NCBI GenBank assembly: GCA_964396185.1
Contig: CAYNEI010000035.1
Location: forward strand, 1-23,784
Length of the DNA: 23,784 nucleotides
Direction of reading: 5' to 3'
Origin: CAYNEI01 sp964396185
GTDB lineage: Archaea > Thermoplasmatota > SW-10-69-26
Below, piece after piece: positions 14,622 to 22,189 of this stretch. A program made the position numbers and the translations under genes. The notes beneath the pieces were generated by a model. The model saw nothing but the letters and a program-made list of their open reading frames with translations. It was not told the origin of the DNA and did no database searches. Every line of letters begins with the position of its first letter. Within the stretch, counting starts at the first letter, position 1.

Positions 14622-14627
14622 TTTAAA
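14622..14627. promoter_or_regulatory. Shared bidirectional TATA-like palindrome
   Basis: TTTAAA is its own reverse complement. Its centre is 26.5 nt from the leftward ATG at 14598 and 28.5 nt from the rightward ATG at 14653. It is the only A/T-rich site in the 54-base gap, so one box could drive both leaderless genes. Confidence 0.55.
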
Positions 14628-14652
14628 GGCTTGTGACAGTTGCGGTTGAACG

Positions 14653-15576
14653 ATGAGCGCGGATGGGCACCCCTCCCGGCTCACGCTGGGCACCGGCATC
14701 ACCGTGGCCATCCTCTCCATCAGCACGGCGGCCATCTTGATCCGGCTGAGCGAGGCCCCATCCCTGGTCATCGCGCTCTACCGTCTGACCATCGCCACCA
14801 GCCTGCTGGGTGCAGCCGCCCTGGCCTGGCCCCAGGCCCGCCGGGAGATCGCCAGCCTGGAGGTGAGAGAGTGGATCGGGCTCTCAGCCGTGGGCATCGT
14901 GCTCGCCATCCACTTCGCCGCTTGGATCGAGAGCCTCTCGCTCACCACGGTGGCCAGCTCGGTGGTCCTCGTCACCCTGCACCCGGTCTTCGTGGGCCTG
15001 GCCAGCCACCGGCTCTTCGGGGAGGGGCTGGGCCGGCTGGGCTGGATCGGGGTCACCATCGCCTTGCTGGGTGGAGGCGTCATCGCGTACGGCGATAGCC
15101 TCCAGGGGAACGAATCGCTCTTGGGCGACCTCTTGGCCCTGATCGGCGCGGTGGCAGCCGCCATCTACTTCCTGGCCGGCCGGGACTTCCGCCGACGCCT
15201 CTCCTTGTTGGCCTACGTGGTGCCCGTCTACCTGGTGGCCAGTCTCGCGCTGTTGGCCATGGTGCTGGCCAACCAGGACCCGCTCACAGGCTACCCGCCC
15301 AGAGAGTGGATCCTGTTCACCGCCATGGCCGTGGTGCCCATGATCCTCGGACACACCGTGCTCAACTACGCCCTCAAGTACGTCACCGCCCCGGTCATCG
15401 CGACCACCGTTCTGGGCGAGCCCGTGGGCTCGACGATCCTGGCGATCCTCATCCTCGGTGAGCTGCCGCCTTGGCTGACGGTGGTGGGCGGCGCGGTCGT
15501 GCTCACGGGCATCGCCATGGTGGTCCACCAGGAGGAGGCCGCCGAGGAGGAGGCTCGCGCAGAGGTGGGGGCTTGA
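14653..15576 (+). CDS. EamA/DMT-superfamily transporter
   Basis: A 307-residue polytopic membrane protein with about ten hydrophobic helices arranged as two EamA repeats (about 15-145 and 157-290). Typical features are LIALYRLTIA in the first repeat, the AAWIESLSLTTVASSVVLVTLHPVFVG region (here split around residue 97), and the second-repeat helices GHTVLNYALKYVTAPVIATT and LGEPVGSTILAILILGE. The C-terminus is a short acidic tail. Members of the superfamily export amino acids, nucleosides or other metabolites, and the substrate cannot be told here. The ATG at 14653 lies 28.5 nt from the shared TTTAAA box. The next gene converges on it after 35 bases. Confidence 0.93.
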   Translation: MSADGHPSRLTLGTGITVAILSISTAAILIRLSEAPSLVIALYRLTIATSLLGAAALAWPQARREIASLEVREWIGLSAVGIVLAIHFAAWIESLSLTTVASSVVLVTLHPVFVGLASHRLFGEGLGRLGWIGVTIALLGGGVIAYGDSLQGNESLLGDLLALIGAVAAAIYFLAGRDFRRRLSLLAYVVPVYLVASLALLAMVLANQDPLTGYPPREWILFTAMAVVPMILGHTVLNYALKYVTAPVIATTVLGEPVGSTILAILILGELPPWLTVVGGAVVLTGIAMVVHQEEAAEEEARAEVGA

Positions 15577-15611
15577 CCGCGCCGGGTACCGGTCACCGAT
15601 GATCGAGCAGG

Positions 15612-17630
15612 TCACCTCGTGTCCTGGCTGGGCTCCTCCTGCGCGCCCGCCTGCCGAGCGTACAGGAAGCTGGCGGCCAGCAGGATCACCCCGACGACGA
15701 GGAAGGTGATGATCCGTACTCCGACCTCCAGCTCGTCCATGTCCAGCAGGAAGACCCGAGCCAGGACGAGGGCGAACAGCGCGAGGCTGGCGAGCCGGAG
15801 GTCCTGGATCGATGCGAGCATGCCGGCTGCGACCAGGGCCAGGGCGAGCCCGGCCCACGTAAGGCTCACCAGGAACCCTTCCAGGGCTGCCAGTGGGTAG
15901 GCCACGGCGATGACGAGCGCGCCGGCGAGCACGAGCCGGGTCCAGGGTGCCTGCTCGCCGATGTCCCGGGCGCTGGCCCGCCAAGCCACACCCGTGGCGA
16001 TGACAGCGGCTAGCGCGAAGCCGAGGCCCGGAAGCCATCCGAGCTCGCCTGCATCCAGACCAGGTGCCTCCACGCCGAGCCAATGCCCGACGAGGAGCGC
16101 GGCGGCCCCTCGGTTGGCCAGGCGCAGCGGAGCGAGGTGGTACCGGAACGCCAGGATGGCTCCGACCAGGAGCAGCCCGGACCAGGCGAGCAGGGTCCAC
16201 TCCCCATCGAACTGGATCGGTGGCCAAGCCAGCGCGGTGATCCCCGCGGCTGCCGTCCAGCCGACCCTGCTCGACCGGGGGGCGAACGGCGCCAGGGCCA
16301 GGAGCATCGAGAGCACGGCCAAGCCGCCGGTCACCGGCCCACGCCACGCCTCCCCCCAACCCTCCAGGGTGAGGGCGAGCAGGGCGATCCCCCAGGCGGC
16401 GATCACGGATCCTCCGGCGAGCAGGGAGCGTGCATCCTCCGCGCCGCCAGGCTGGCTGCCTGGCTCGGGGGCCAGGGCCACGCCGAGCAGGAGGACAAGC
16501 AGGCCACCGGAGGACGCGAGCACGATCTCGGAGGGGATCCCTGCGGCCTCGGAGAGGTCGACGGCCAGCAGGGCGAAGCCAGCGGCTGCGGCTGCCAAGG
16601 CGAGGCGGACATCCCGGCGGGTGAGGGCGAGCAGGACGCCCCCAGCACCCAGGGCGAGCGGGAAGAGCCCAGCGAAGAGGCTGAACTCGGCCTCTACAGC
16701 CCCCCAAGCGACTAATACGCCTGCTACGATGGGCAGCGCTCCACCGAGCAAGATCGCCTCCTCGTCCTCGACGCGCAGGGCGACGGCGATGAAGAGCGCG
16801 AACAGGAGCCCGGTCGAGATCATCACGGCCAGGGGCTCGACCCCGGCTGCAAGGTCAAGGGCGAGCACGGCGTGGGAAGCGACCAGGGCCGTCAGGCCCA
16901 CAGCCGCCCAGCGGCGGTAGACCGCGACGATGGCCACGACGGCTGTGAGCAGCACCAGGTAGACCACGCTGAAGATGTCGAGAGGCCCGGCAACGAGGCT
17001 GGTGATGCCGCCGAGCACGATGCTCAGCCCAGCCAACGTGGGGAGCTCGCGCCAGGCAGCGTACCCGGCCAGCGAGAGAGCGACGAGCCCAAGCAGGACC
17101 GCGTCGAGCTCAAGCGTCATGCCCGTGGCTGCCCGGTACTCATCCAGGGCGTATGCTACATAGAGGCTGAAGTACAGGATCACGGCGCCGCCACCGGCGA
17201 GCACCTGGGGGTAGGCTCCGTAGCGGTCGCGCCGGTCGAGCCAGTCGGCGATCCCCCAGAGGGCTAACCCACCGACGACGCCGAGGATGATGCGCCCGGT
17301 GAGCGGGATCCAGTCGTTGTCGAAGGCGAACTTCAGGAAGAACGCGACGCCGAGGACGAGGACGATGATCCCGGCCTTGGCAAGCACATCCGCGCCCAGC
17401 ATCTGCTCCAGCGAGCGCGACTCTGTCGGCTCGGGCTCCGCAGAGGCGGGCTGGGGGATCACTGGAGCGAAGGTCGACGAGGGCTCGGCACGGCTGGCCT
17501 CACGCTCCTCGGGGGCAGGGCTGCTCTCGGCGCGGCCCCCGAGGCGTCCCTCGATGCGTCCGAGACGCTTCTCGATGCGCTCCATGCGCTTCTCGAGCTT
17601 GTCGACCCGGGGATCCCTCTCCTCGACCAT
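15612..17630 (-). CDS. DUF2339-type polytopic membrane protein
   Basis: A large membrane protein of 672 residues. The N-terminus (about 1-35) is a charged coiled coil with RMERIEKRLGRIEGRLGG. A Pro/Glu/Ala/Ser-rich linker (to about 75) follows. The rest has roughly twenty or more hydrophobic helices. The first membrane part carries the DUF2339 signature: ADVLAKAGIIVLVLGVAFFLKFAFDNDWI and RIILGVVGGLALWG, then YPQVLAGGGAVILYFSLYVAY. Function is unknown; members are often called cell-envelope or stress-related, without proof. The ATG at 17630 is preferred because AAAAA (TTTTT on the coding strand) is centred 28 nt upstream. The TTG at 17693 would add 21 residues and lies 13 bases past the end of the DUF309 gene. 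Confidence 0.9.
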   Translation of the reverse strand: MVEERDPRVDKLEKRMERIEKRLGRIEGRLGGRAESSPAPEEREASRAEPSSTFAPVIPQPASAEPEPTESRSLEQMLGADVLAKAGIIVLVLGVAFFLKFAFDNDWIPLTGRIILGVVGGLALWGIADWLDRRDRYGAYPQVLAGGGAVILYFSLYVAYALDEYRAATGMTLELDAVLLGLVALSLAGYAAWRELPTLAGLSIVLGGITSLVAGPLDIFSVVYLVLLTAVVAIVAVYRRWAAVGLTALVASHAVLALDLAAGVEPLAVMISTGLLFALFIAVALRVEDEEAILLGGALPIVAGVLVAWGAVEAEFSLFAGLFPLALGAGGVLLALTRRDVRLALAAAAAGFALLAVDLSEAAGIPSEIVLASSGGLLVLLLGVALAPEPGSQPGGAEDARSLLAGGSVIAAWGIALLALTLEGWGEAWRGPVTGGLAVLSMLLALAPFAPRSSRVGWTAAAGITALAWPPIQFDGEWTLLAWSGLLLVGAILAFRYHLAPLRLANRGAAALLVGHWLGVEAPGLDAGELGWLPGLGFALAAVIATGVAWRASARDIGEQAPWTRLVLAGALVIAVAYPLAALEGFLVSLTWAGLALALVAAGMLASIQDLRLASLALFALVLARVFLLDMDELEVGVRIITFLVVGVILLAASFLYARQAGAQEEPSQDTR

Positions 17631-17655
17631 CCATGGAGACGCCACCTGGCTCGTC

Positions 17656-17660
17656 AAAAA
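17656..17660 (-). promoter_or_regulatory. TATA-like box for the DUF2339 gene
   Basis: A run of five A residues on the plus strand (five T on the coding strand) is centred 28 nt upstream of the ATG at 17630. The element and spacing match those at glyS. Confidence 0.45.
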
Positions 17661-17706
17661 GCTTGCGAACCCCGGTTCGACGTTCACCGACAACGCCCAG
17701 GCGGGC

Positions 17707-18129
17707 TCACGTGTCCGCCTGCTCGATCTCCAGGCGGGGTACGGTCCCCTCCAGCGCCTCTAGGCTGGAGAGCTTCCGGCTGACCGCTTCGAGGTAGAGA
17801 TCCGTGAACGCCTCCTGGAAGGCCTTGAGATCAGCCAGCCCGATGGCTTGGCCAGCCTCTGGATGCGCCCGCATCCGTGCCAGCGCCTTGGCCCCCTGGG
17901 TGGTGAAGCCGGCTGGCTTGCCGCGGCTCAGGTTCTCCAAGGCCGCGGTGGCCAGGATGAGCCCCTGGAGGAGGTCGGCTTCAGGCCAGCGTCCCGCCTC
18001 TCTAAGCGCGAGCCAGCCCTCCTCCCAGGCCTCGTGGGCCTCCCAGTAGGCTCCCTGGTTGAACAGCTCAGCCCCTTCTGCGACCAGTTCGGTCAAGCGG
18101 TCCAGGGCGGTGTCGCTGGTCTTGGACAC
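17707..18129 (-). CDS. DUF309 family protein
   Basis: A small, mostly helical cytoplasmic protein of 140 residues. The DUF309 signature is clear: LFNQGAYWEAHEAWEEGWL (22-40) followed by LLQGLILATAALENLSRG (53-70). The paired His-Glu residues in YWEAHEAWE are the most conserved part of the family and might bind a metal. Biochemical function is unknown. The only in-frame start near the domain is GTG at 18129. A TTCGTA element on the coding strand is centred about 24.5 nt upstream, a weak promoter candidate. The gene follows the aminotransferase-like gene by 39 bases on the same strand and may be co-transcribed with it. Confidence 0.88.
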   Translation of the reverse strand: MSKTSDTALDRLTELVAEGAELFNQGAYWEAHEAWEEGWLALREAGRWPEADLLQGLILATAALENLSRGKPAGFTTQGAKALARMRAHPEAGQAIGLADLKAFQEAFTDLYLEAVSRKLSSLEALEGTVPRLEIEQADT

Positions 18130-18168
18130 GGGGGTTGGATGGGGGCATGGTACGAAGGCGTTGGCCTG

Positions 18169-19332
18169 TCAGCCGCCGACGCGCTGGACCGGGGTGGTGT
18201 GCTCGACCAGGGCGTCGACGAACCTGGCCATCTCGTCGGGGGTGTTGTAGAAGTACGGGCTCACCCGCACCCGTCCCGGTCGGTGGTCCACGATGATGCC
18301 TTGGTTGGCCAGGCGCTCCACGGTGCCAGCCGGATCGTCGACCTCGATCATCACGATGCCAGCACGCTCATCTGGCTCGCGTGGCGTAGCCAGCGAGTAG
18401 CCCTCATCATCGAGGCGCTCGTAGAGATCCGTGGTGAGCTCGGTCTGGCGCTCCCGGATCCGGGCTGGGGTCAGCGAGGAGATGATCTCCATGCCTGCCA
18501 GGCCGGCTGCCACCGAAGGGACCGATGGGGTGCCCAGCTCGAATCGCCGCGCGTCCGGGCGGGGCTGGTAGGCGCTTGGGTCGAAGGCGAAGGGGTCCGT
18601 GTCGCCGAACCAGCCTGCGATGGAGGGGTCCAGGCGGTCTTGGGCGGCCCGGCTGACGTAGAGGTAAGCGATGCCGGTCCCACCGAGCAGCCACTTGAGC
18701 CCTCCGGTGATGAGGACGTCGCAGCCGAGCTCGTTGACGTTGGTCTCCAGTTGGCCGGTGGCCTGGTAGGCATCCACGATGGACAGCGCGTCGTGCTCGT
18801 TGGCCACCGCGCTAAGCCGGGCGATGTCCTGGATGGCACCGCTCGTGAAGAAGACCTGGGAGGTCACCAACGCGGCTGTGTCGTCGGTGAGGGCGCCCTC
18901 GATGGCCTTGGCTGGGACCTGGACCCCATCGGGGCTGGCGACCAGCTCGAGCTCAGCCTCTCTGCGGGCGTGGAACTGGTGGGCGACGGTGGGGAAGTCG
19001 AGCTCAGTGGAGACCACGCGGCCGCGCTCTTCCCAGTCGATGCCGCTGGCGATGGTGGAGAGAGCTGTGGAAACGTTGGGCGCGAGCGCGACCTCCTCGT
19101 GGTGGGCGCCGATGAGCTCTGCGAAAGCTCCGCGAGCACGCTCCAGGGTGGCCAGCCACTCGTCGTACCAGGCGCTGGCACCTCGCCGGTCCCAGGCATC
19201 AAGATGGCCCTCCACCGCTTCACGCACCGGTCGAGCCAGGGCACCTAGGCTGCAGGTGTTGAGGTAGGTTGACCCGGAGAGGATCGGGAACGCCTCACGC
19301 ATCCAACGGTTCGATGCGTCCCCGCACGACAT
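18169..19332 (-). CDS. Class V aminotransferase-like PLP enzyme
   Basis: A PLP-dependent fold-type I enzyme of 387 residues, in the class V group (cysteine desulfurase, kynureninase, isopenicillin-N-epimerase-like). It opens with FPILSGSTYLNTCSLGALARPV (15-36, in two parts). The PLP site includes S88 or T89 in the NVSTALSTIASG stretch, D187 and Q190 in IVDAYQATGQ, and the Schiff-base Lys K213 in ITGGLKWLLGGTG. The GLKWLLGG form and the ELGCDVL lead-in resemble epimerase/kynureninase-like members more than NifS/SufS. I see no active-site cysteine loop typical of desulfurases, but the exact reaction is open. ATAAGT on the coding strand is centred about 25.5 nt upstream of the ATG. Confidence 0.9.
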   Translation of the reverse strand: MSCGDASNRWMREAFPILSGSTYLNTCSLGALARPVREAVEGHLDAWDRRGASAWYDEWLATLERARGAFAELIGAHHEEVALAPNVSTALSTIASGIDWEERGRVVSTELDFPTVAHQFHARREAELELVASPDGVQVPAKAIEGALTDDTAALVTSQVFFTSGAIQDIARLSAVANEHDALSIVDAYQATGQLETNVNELGCDVLITGGLKWLLGGTGIAYLYVSRAAQDRLDPSIAGWFGDTDPFAFDPSAYQPRPDARRFELGTPSVPSVAAGLAGMEIISSLTPARIRERQTELTTDLYERLDDEGYSLATPREPDERAGIVMIEVDDPAGTVERLANQGIIVDHRPGRVRVSPYFYNTPDEMARFVDALVEHTTPVQRVGG

Positions 19333-19354
19333 GGTTTGGAACGGGCACGGTTCT

Positions 19355-19360
19355 ACTTAT
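19355..19360 (-). promoter_or_regulatory. TATA-like box for the class V aminotransferase gene
   Basis: ACTTAT on the plus strand (ATAAGT on the coding strand) is centred 25.5 nt from the ATG at 19332, consistent with a leaderless start. Confidence 0.4.
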
Positions 19361-19391
19361 CCGTTCCCCGCAGGCAACCAGATGGTTGGAT

Positions 19392-20462
19392 TCAGCGAGG
19401 GCGCCGAGCGGCCAAACCGACCAGACCGATGACCAGCAACCCGACCAGACCGATGCCGGGGCTCTCGTTGGTGGCCGGCGCCTCGGGAGCAACGGCCACG
19501 GCCTCGGCGCTGTTGGCCGTGAGCAGCTCGCTCCCGTTGACACCGACGTAGATCCAGTCGCGGGCACCGAGATCGCTGATCACTTGGACCGGCAGGGGGG
19601 CAGTGGCCGCCGGTGCGGCGCTGACGTTGAGGGTGAACGTCGCCGCTTCGCCCCCGTCCACGGAGGCTGCCGAGCCACCGACGACGCTGACGTTCCAGCC
19701 CGGCGTTTCCACCGGGACCACGCCGACGTGCTGTCCGGTCGAGAGGATGTTCTCGACATCGATGCTCAGGGTCCCGGGCGTGATGGTGTGCTCGACGGAC
19801 ATGTAGCCGTGGGGGCCCACGAGGGGGAGTTCGTCGGTGACGCGGCTGCTCTCCATGGGGACCTCGACCATGCCCTGGCTGTGGGGCAGGAAGACCCCTC
19901 CTGGTGCCAGGTCGACCAGGTCTTCGTCGGCGTATGAGGCCATCCAGACGTCCGTGATACTGTCCCCGGGGGCGAGATCGAGCGCCTCGAAGGGGACGAA
20001 GGCCTGCATCTTGGAGGTGACCCCGGTGAACGGCAGGTCATCCGGCGTCACGTTGGCGACCAGGGGCACGAGATCGCCGGTCCAGTTGCGGTCGTCGGTG
20101 GTGCTCATGCGCAACACCTGCTCGCCGCTTGGTGTGGTGAAGCCGATGTCGATGTGCAGCGTGCTGGCCACATCCGTGGGTGCGAAGCCCCCGTAGAGCG
20201 TGAACCGGAAGATCAGGCCTTCTTGGTCCAGGGGCTCCCAGTACGCTTCGCGCACGAAGAGGTTGTAGAGGTCGTAGCCATCGTACCAGTAGAAGGAGTC
20301 CTCGCCCTCGTCGGCGAGCAGGTGCACCGCGTTCTCCAGGGGGTTCGGGGCAGCATGCGCCCAGGCTGGAGGTGCCAGCACCGTGAGCATGGCAAGCGCG
20401 ACCAGGGCGGTCGAGAGGATCCTCCCACCAGGCATCGAGCCTTGCAGTGGGTGGGCTCCCAT
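19392..20462 (-). CDS. Exported surface protein with PGF-CTERM-like C-terminal anchor
   Basis: A secreted protein of 356 residues. The signal peptide (about 10-35) ends near PPAWA/HAAPNP. The mature region is acidic and aromatic-rich near the start (DSFYWYDGYDLYNLFVREAYWEP). It continues as a predicted beta sandwich (RFTLYGGF, LHIDIGFTTPSGEQVLRMST, MQAFVPFEALDLAPGDSI), perhaps DOMON- or CBM9-like. A second beta-rich region follows (about 200-310). The C-terminus is a linker, NESPGIG, a hydrophobic helix, and the basic end AARRPR, the three-part layout of archaeosortase substrates. The ATG at 20462 directly abuts the TAA of the upstream small gene (TAAATG), so translation is probably coupled. 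The ATG at 20435 is the alternative. Confidence 0.82.
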   Translation of the reverse strand: MGAHPLQGSMPGGRILSTALVALAMLTVLAPPAWAHAAPNPLENAVHLLADEGEDSFYWYDGYDLYNLFVREAYWEPLDQEGLIFRFTLYGGFAPTDVASTLHIDIGFTTPSGEQVLRMSTTDDRNWTGDLVPLVANVTPDDLPFTGVTSKMQAFVPFEALDLAPGDSITDVWMASYADEDLVDLAPGGVFLPHSQGMVEVPMESSRVTDELPLVGPHGYMSVEHTITPGTLSIDVENILSTGQHVGVVPVETPGWNVSVVGGSAASVDGGEAATFTLNVSAAPAATAPLPVQVISDLGARDWIYVGVNGSELLTANSAEAVAVAPEAPATNESPGIGLVGLLVIGLVGLAARRPR

Positions 20463-20585
20463 TTAGCTCTTCTTCGCTATGGCTAGCACAACAACCACGA
20501 GAGCCACGGGAACCACGGACACAAGCGCGACCATGGAGAGCACAGAGAACCCGTGATCGGCTGCTAGCTCGAGAGGACCGTCCAT
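20463..20585 (-). CDS. Small hydrophobic single-helix protein (40 residues)
   Basis: A short open frame that a length filter would miss. A polar start (MDGPLELAADHGFS) is followed by one strongly hydrophobic helix (about residues 16-36, rich in Val/Leu/Ala) and a positive end KKS, which would leave the C-terminus inside the cell. It begins within the last 22 bases of the TIGR00304-like gene. Its TAA directly precedes the ATG of the surface-protein gene, so the three would form a tightly overlapped operon. The overlap on one side, the abutment on the other, and the clean charge pattern support it as a real gene. No family is recognised, and conservation in relatives is untested. Confidence 0.55.
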   Translation of the reverse strand: MDGPLELAADHGFSVLSMVALVSVVPVALVVVVLAIAKKS

Positions 20586-20971
20586 GTCAGGCCAGCGATC
20601 ACCAAGAGCAGCGCGAGCACGAGGGCTGCCACGAGCCAGCGTCGATCCGAACCCCAGGCGATGGGGATCGGTCCGATGAGGATCACGCCCCCACCATGGC
20701 GCTTGGAACGAGCCCCACGTTCGAGCTCGCTGTGGCCCCCGGCGCCCGAGGAGCCCCGCTCGAGCTCGACGGTCGTCGGCGTGGTGAGAAGGACCCCCAC
20801 GACGCCAGCGAACAGGGCCAACATGCCAAGCACGGCCAGGGGGCTCGAGCCGGTGAGCAGGGGTAGCACCACGAGGATGTGGATGGTGAGCTCGCCGCGC
20901 ACGCCGGCTGTGGCCAGCAGCCCCCCGCCGACCAGAACCGATGTGACCGCGAGCAGCCGTGCCAGGCGCAT
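20564..20971 (-). CDS. TIGR00304/DUF131-type membrane protein
   Basis: A conserved archaeal membrane protein of unknown function, 135 residues from the start used here. There are about three hydrophobic segments (near 5-22, 30-63 as one or two helices, and 112-132). The hallmark is GGGVILIGPIPIAWGSD (93-109), just before the last helix, which I recognise as the TIGR00304/DUF131 motif. A Ser/Gly/Glu-rich hydrophilic stretch (about 68-92) lies before it and is probably inside the cell. The ATG at 20971 is chosen because the protein then starts with a membrane helix. The ATG at 21052 would add 27 polar residues and has no promoter-like box at the usual distance. The 3' end overlaps the 40-residue gene. 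Confidence 0.8.
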   Translation of the reverse strand: MRLARLLAVTSVLVGGGLLATAGVRGELTIHILVVLPLLTGSSPLAVLGMLALFAGVVGVLLTTPTTVELERGSSGAGGHSELERGARSKRHGGGVILIGPIPIAWGSDRRWLVAALVLALLLVIAGLTWTVLSS

Positions 20972-21056
20972 GATCCGGTATCCGGACCCGGGCTCAAGGC
21001 CCTTGCGACCAGCAACCGGCTCCAGCAGGGCTCCCCCAGGGGCGACCGCCATAAGG

Positions 21057-21060
21057 TTAA
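21057..21060 (+). promoter_or_regulatory. TATA-like box for the 21085 gene
   Basis: TTAA in an A/T-rich stretch is centred 26.5 nt upstream of the ATG at 21085, fitting a leaderless transcript. Confidence 0.4.
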
Positions 21061-21084
21061 GGTAGTGGGAGCGATGCGCCGACC

Positions 21085-21303
21085 ATGGAGACGACCAAGT
21101 TCGAGAAGAAGATGCTCGCGTGGCTGGCGCTCACGTCCCTCTTGTTCATCGCGGTCCTGTTCGTCGCCCTGCGCATCTCCAACGGTCACGGCGGCATGGC
21201 CGACCTCATCGTTTGGGGCGCCATCTGTGCGGTGGCGACGGTGGTGTTCCCCCTGTGGATCGTGCGCATCGGGGATCACAGCGGGCCTGAGAGCGAGGCG
21301 TAG
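21085..21303 (+). CDS. Small two-helix membrane protein
   Basis: A 72-residue protein with a charged N-terminus (METTKFEKK), two hydrophobic helices (about 11-29 and 39-61), a short polar loop with GHGG between them, and an acidic tail. Function and family are unknown. It lies between two minus-strand genes and has its own A/T box 26.5 nt upstream. Both termini are probably cytoplasmic. Real coding is supported by the promoter spacing and the clear helix pattern. Confidence 0.7.
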   Translation: METTKFEKKMLAWLALTSLLFIAVLFVALRISNGHGGMADLIVWGAICAVATVVFPLWIVRIGDHSGPESEA

Positions 21304-21307
21304 CGGC

Positions 21308-21652
21308 TCAGCTGTTCCCTGGGAGACTCCCGTCCCGGTTGGCGCGGAACCAGAGCGAAGGCAGATCCTCGATGCGATCCCAGCCCTCGCCAGGGTCCAC
21401 GGGCTCGACCTCGATCTCGTCGAAGTGCTCGTCCAGCACGGCTTGACGCTCCATGGCCAGTGGCGGTGAGCAATGGTCCTCGACCTCCCAGAGCGCTCGG
21501 CCGTCCTCAGGGTCGATCCTGGCGCCCCTCAACGCTTCATCCAGCGTACGTCCGAAGGGTTCTAGCTCTTGGATCCGGCCACGATGGAGCTTCTCAAGGA
21601 GGTCGGGCAGCGTCTCGTGGTCCGGGGAGGCGCGCACGAGGTAGTGGGGCAT
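21308..21652 (-). CDS. Hypothetical acidic protein
   Basis: A 114-residue soluble protein, rich in Glu and Asp, with no signal peptide or membrane segment. It opens with a strand (MPHYLVRASP) and a helix (ETLPDLLEKLHRGRI). A middle part reads LWEVEDHCSPPLAMERQAVLDEHF, and the end is IEVEPVDPGEGWDRIEDLPSLWF. The order strand-helix-strand-helix-strand may mean a small alpha/beta fold. No catalytic motif is seen. The ATG at 21652 has TTTCAA on the plus strand centred 26.5 nt upstream. It converges on the small membrane gene with four bases between their stops. Confidence 0.72.
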   Translation of the reverse strand: MPHYLVRASPDHETLPDLLEKLHRGRIQELEPFGRTLDEALRGARIDPEDGRALWEVEDHCSPPLAMERQAVLDEHFDEIEVEPVDPGEGWDRIEDLPSLWFRANRDGSLPGNS

Positions 21653-21675
21653 GGCCCTTCATCGGTGGCTGGCGG

Positions 21676-21681
21676 TTTCAA
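21676..21681 (-). promoter_or_regulatory. TATA-like box for the 114-residue protein
   Basis: TTTCAA on the plus strand (TTGAAA on the coding strand) is centred 26.5 nt from the ATG at 21652. Confidence 0.35.
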
Positions 21682-21722
21682 GCTTGGCCTCCCTGCCGGG
21701 TGGCCGCTTGCTGGGGCCAGCT

Positions 21723-22055
21723 TCAGGCTTCGTCGAAGGGGGAGTCGAGCTCCCAGTGGGCCTCGACCTGGCCTCCGCGCACGCGGATCTCGGCATCTCT
21801 GACCCGGGCGCGGTACTTGTCGATGGCATGGCCTCCGACAAGAGCGCCACCGTCCACGGTGATCAGCTCGAGCTCTCGCAGCCTGTTGAGGCGGCGATAG
21901 ACCGTGCTTTTCGGGATGCCGGTCTCGTCGATGATCTGTTGAGCCGTTACACCTTGGTCCTGGGCCAACGCCAAGATCCGCCGGTCGTGTGGGTTCTCAA
22001 GCGCCTCGATCACCGCTTCTGCCCCGATCGTTGGACGCTGGCTACGCAGGAACAC
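21723..22055 (-). CDS. Small winged-helix transcription regulator
   Basis: A 110-residue DNA-binding protein. The helix-turn-helix (about 14-65) starts with AVIEALENPHDRRILALA. The positioning helix follows (TAQQIIDETGI), then the recognition helix PKSTVYRRLNRLREL and a wing (LITVDGGALVGGHAIDKY). The last 30 residues are beta-like and may form a dimer or ligand surface. It resembles archaeal ArsR/TrmB-type single-domain regulators. The frame stays open to 22322, but that extension is Arg-rich, antisense to the zinc-finger gene, and not protein-like. The GTG at 22055 is preferred, with TTCAATA on the coding strand centred about 27 nt upstream. Target genes are unknown; the divergent zinc-finger gene is the nearest. 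Confidence 0.85.
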   Translation of the reverse strand: MFLRSQRPTIGAEAVIEALENPHDRRILALAQDQGVTAQQIIDETGIPKSTVYRRLNRLRELELITVDGGALVGGHAIDKYRARVRDAEIRVRGGQVEAHWELDSPFDEA

Positions 22056-22078
22056 GCGAGCTGAATCCCGATAGGCCC

Positions 22079-22085
22079 TATTGAA
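22079..22085 (-). promoter_or_regulatory. TATA-like box for the winged-helix regulator
   Basis: TATTGAA on the plus strand (TTCAATA on the coding strand) is centred 27 nt from the GTG at 22055. It supports that start over longer versions. Confidence 0.4.
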
Positions 22086-22160
22086 GGGTTGACAAAGGGA
22101 TGCTTGGTTAGGGTAGCAACCTCCCCCATGTACAAGCACCGGAACCAAGCACCGTAACCC

Positions 22161-22166
22161 TCTTAG
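22161..22166 (+). promoter_or_regulatory. TATA-like box for the small zinc-finger gene
   Basis: TCTTAG is centred 26.5 nt upstream of the ATG at 22190. The base match is weak, but the spacing equals that at neighbouring genes. Confidence 0.3.
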
Positions 22167-22189
22167 CCTCGGACGCCAAGAGAGCGACC

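Noticed and set aside
14884..16707. A 607-codon minus-strand frame across the transporter and DUF2339 genes
   Set aside because: It spans the end of two convergent genes, and its composition is Arg/Gly/Pro rich with no recognisable fold.
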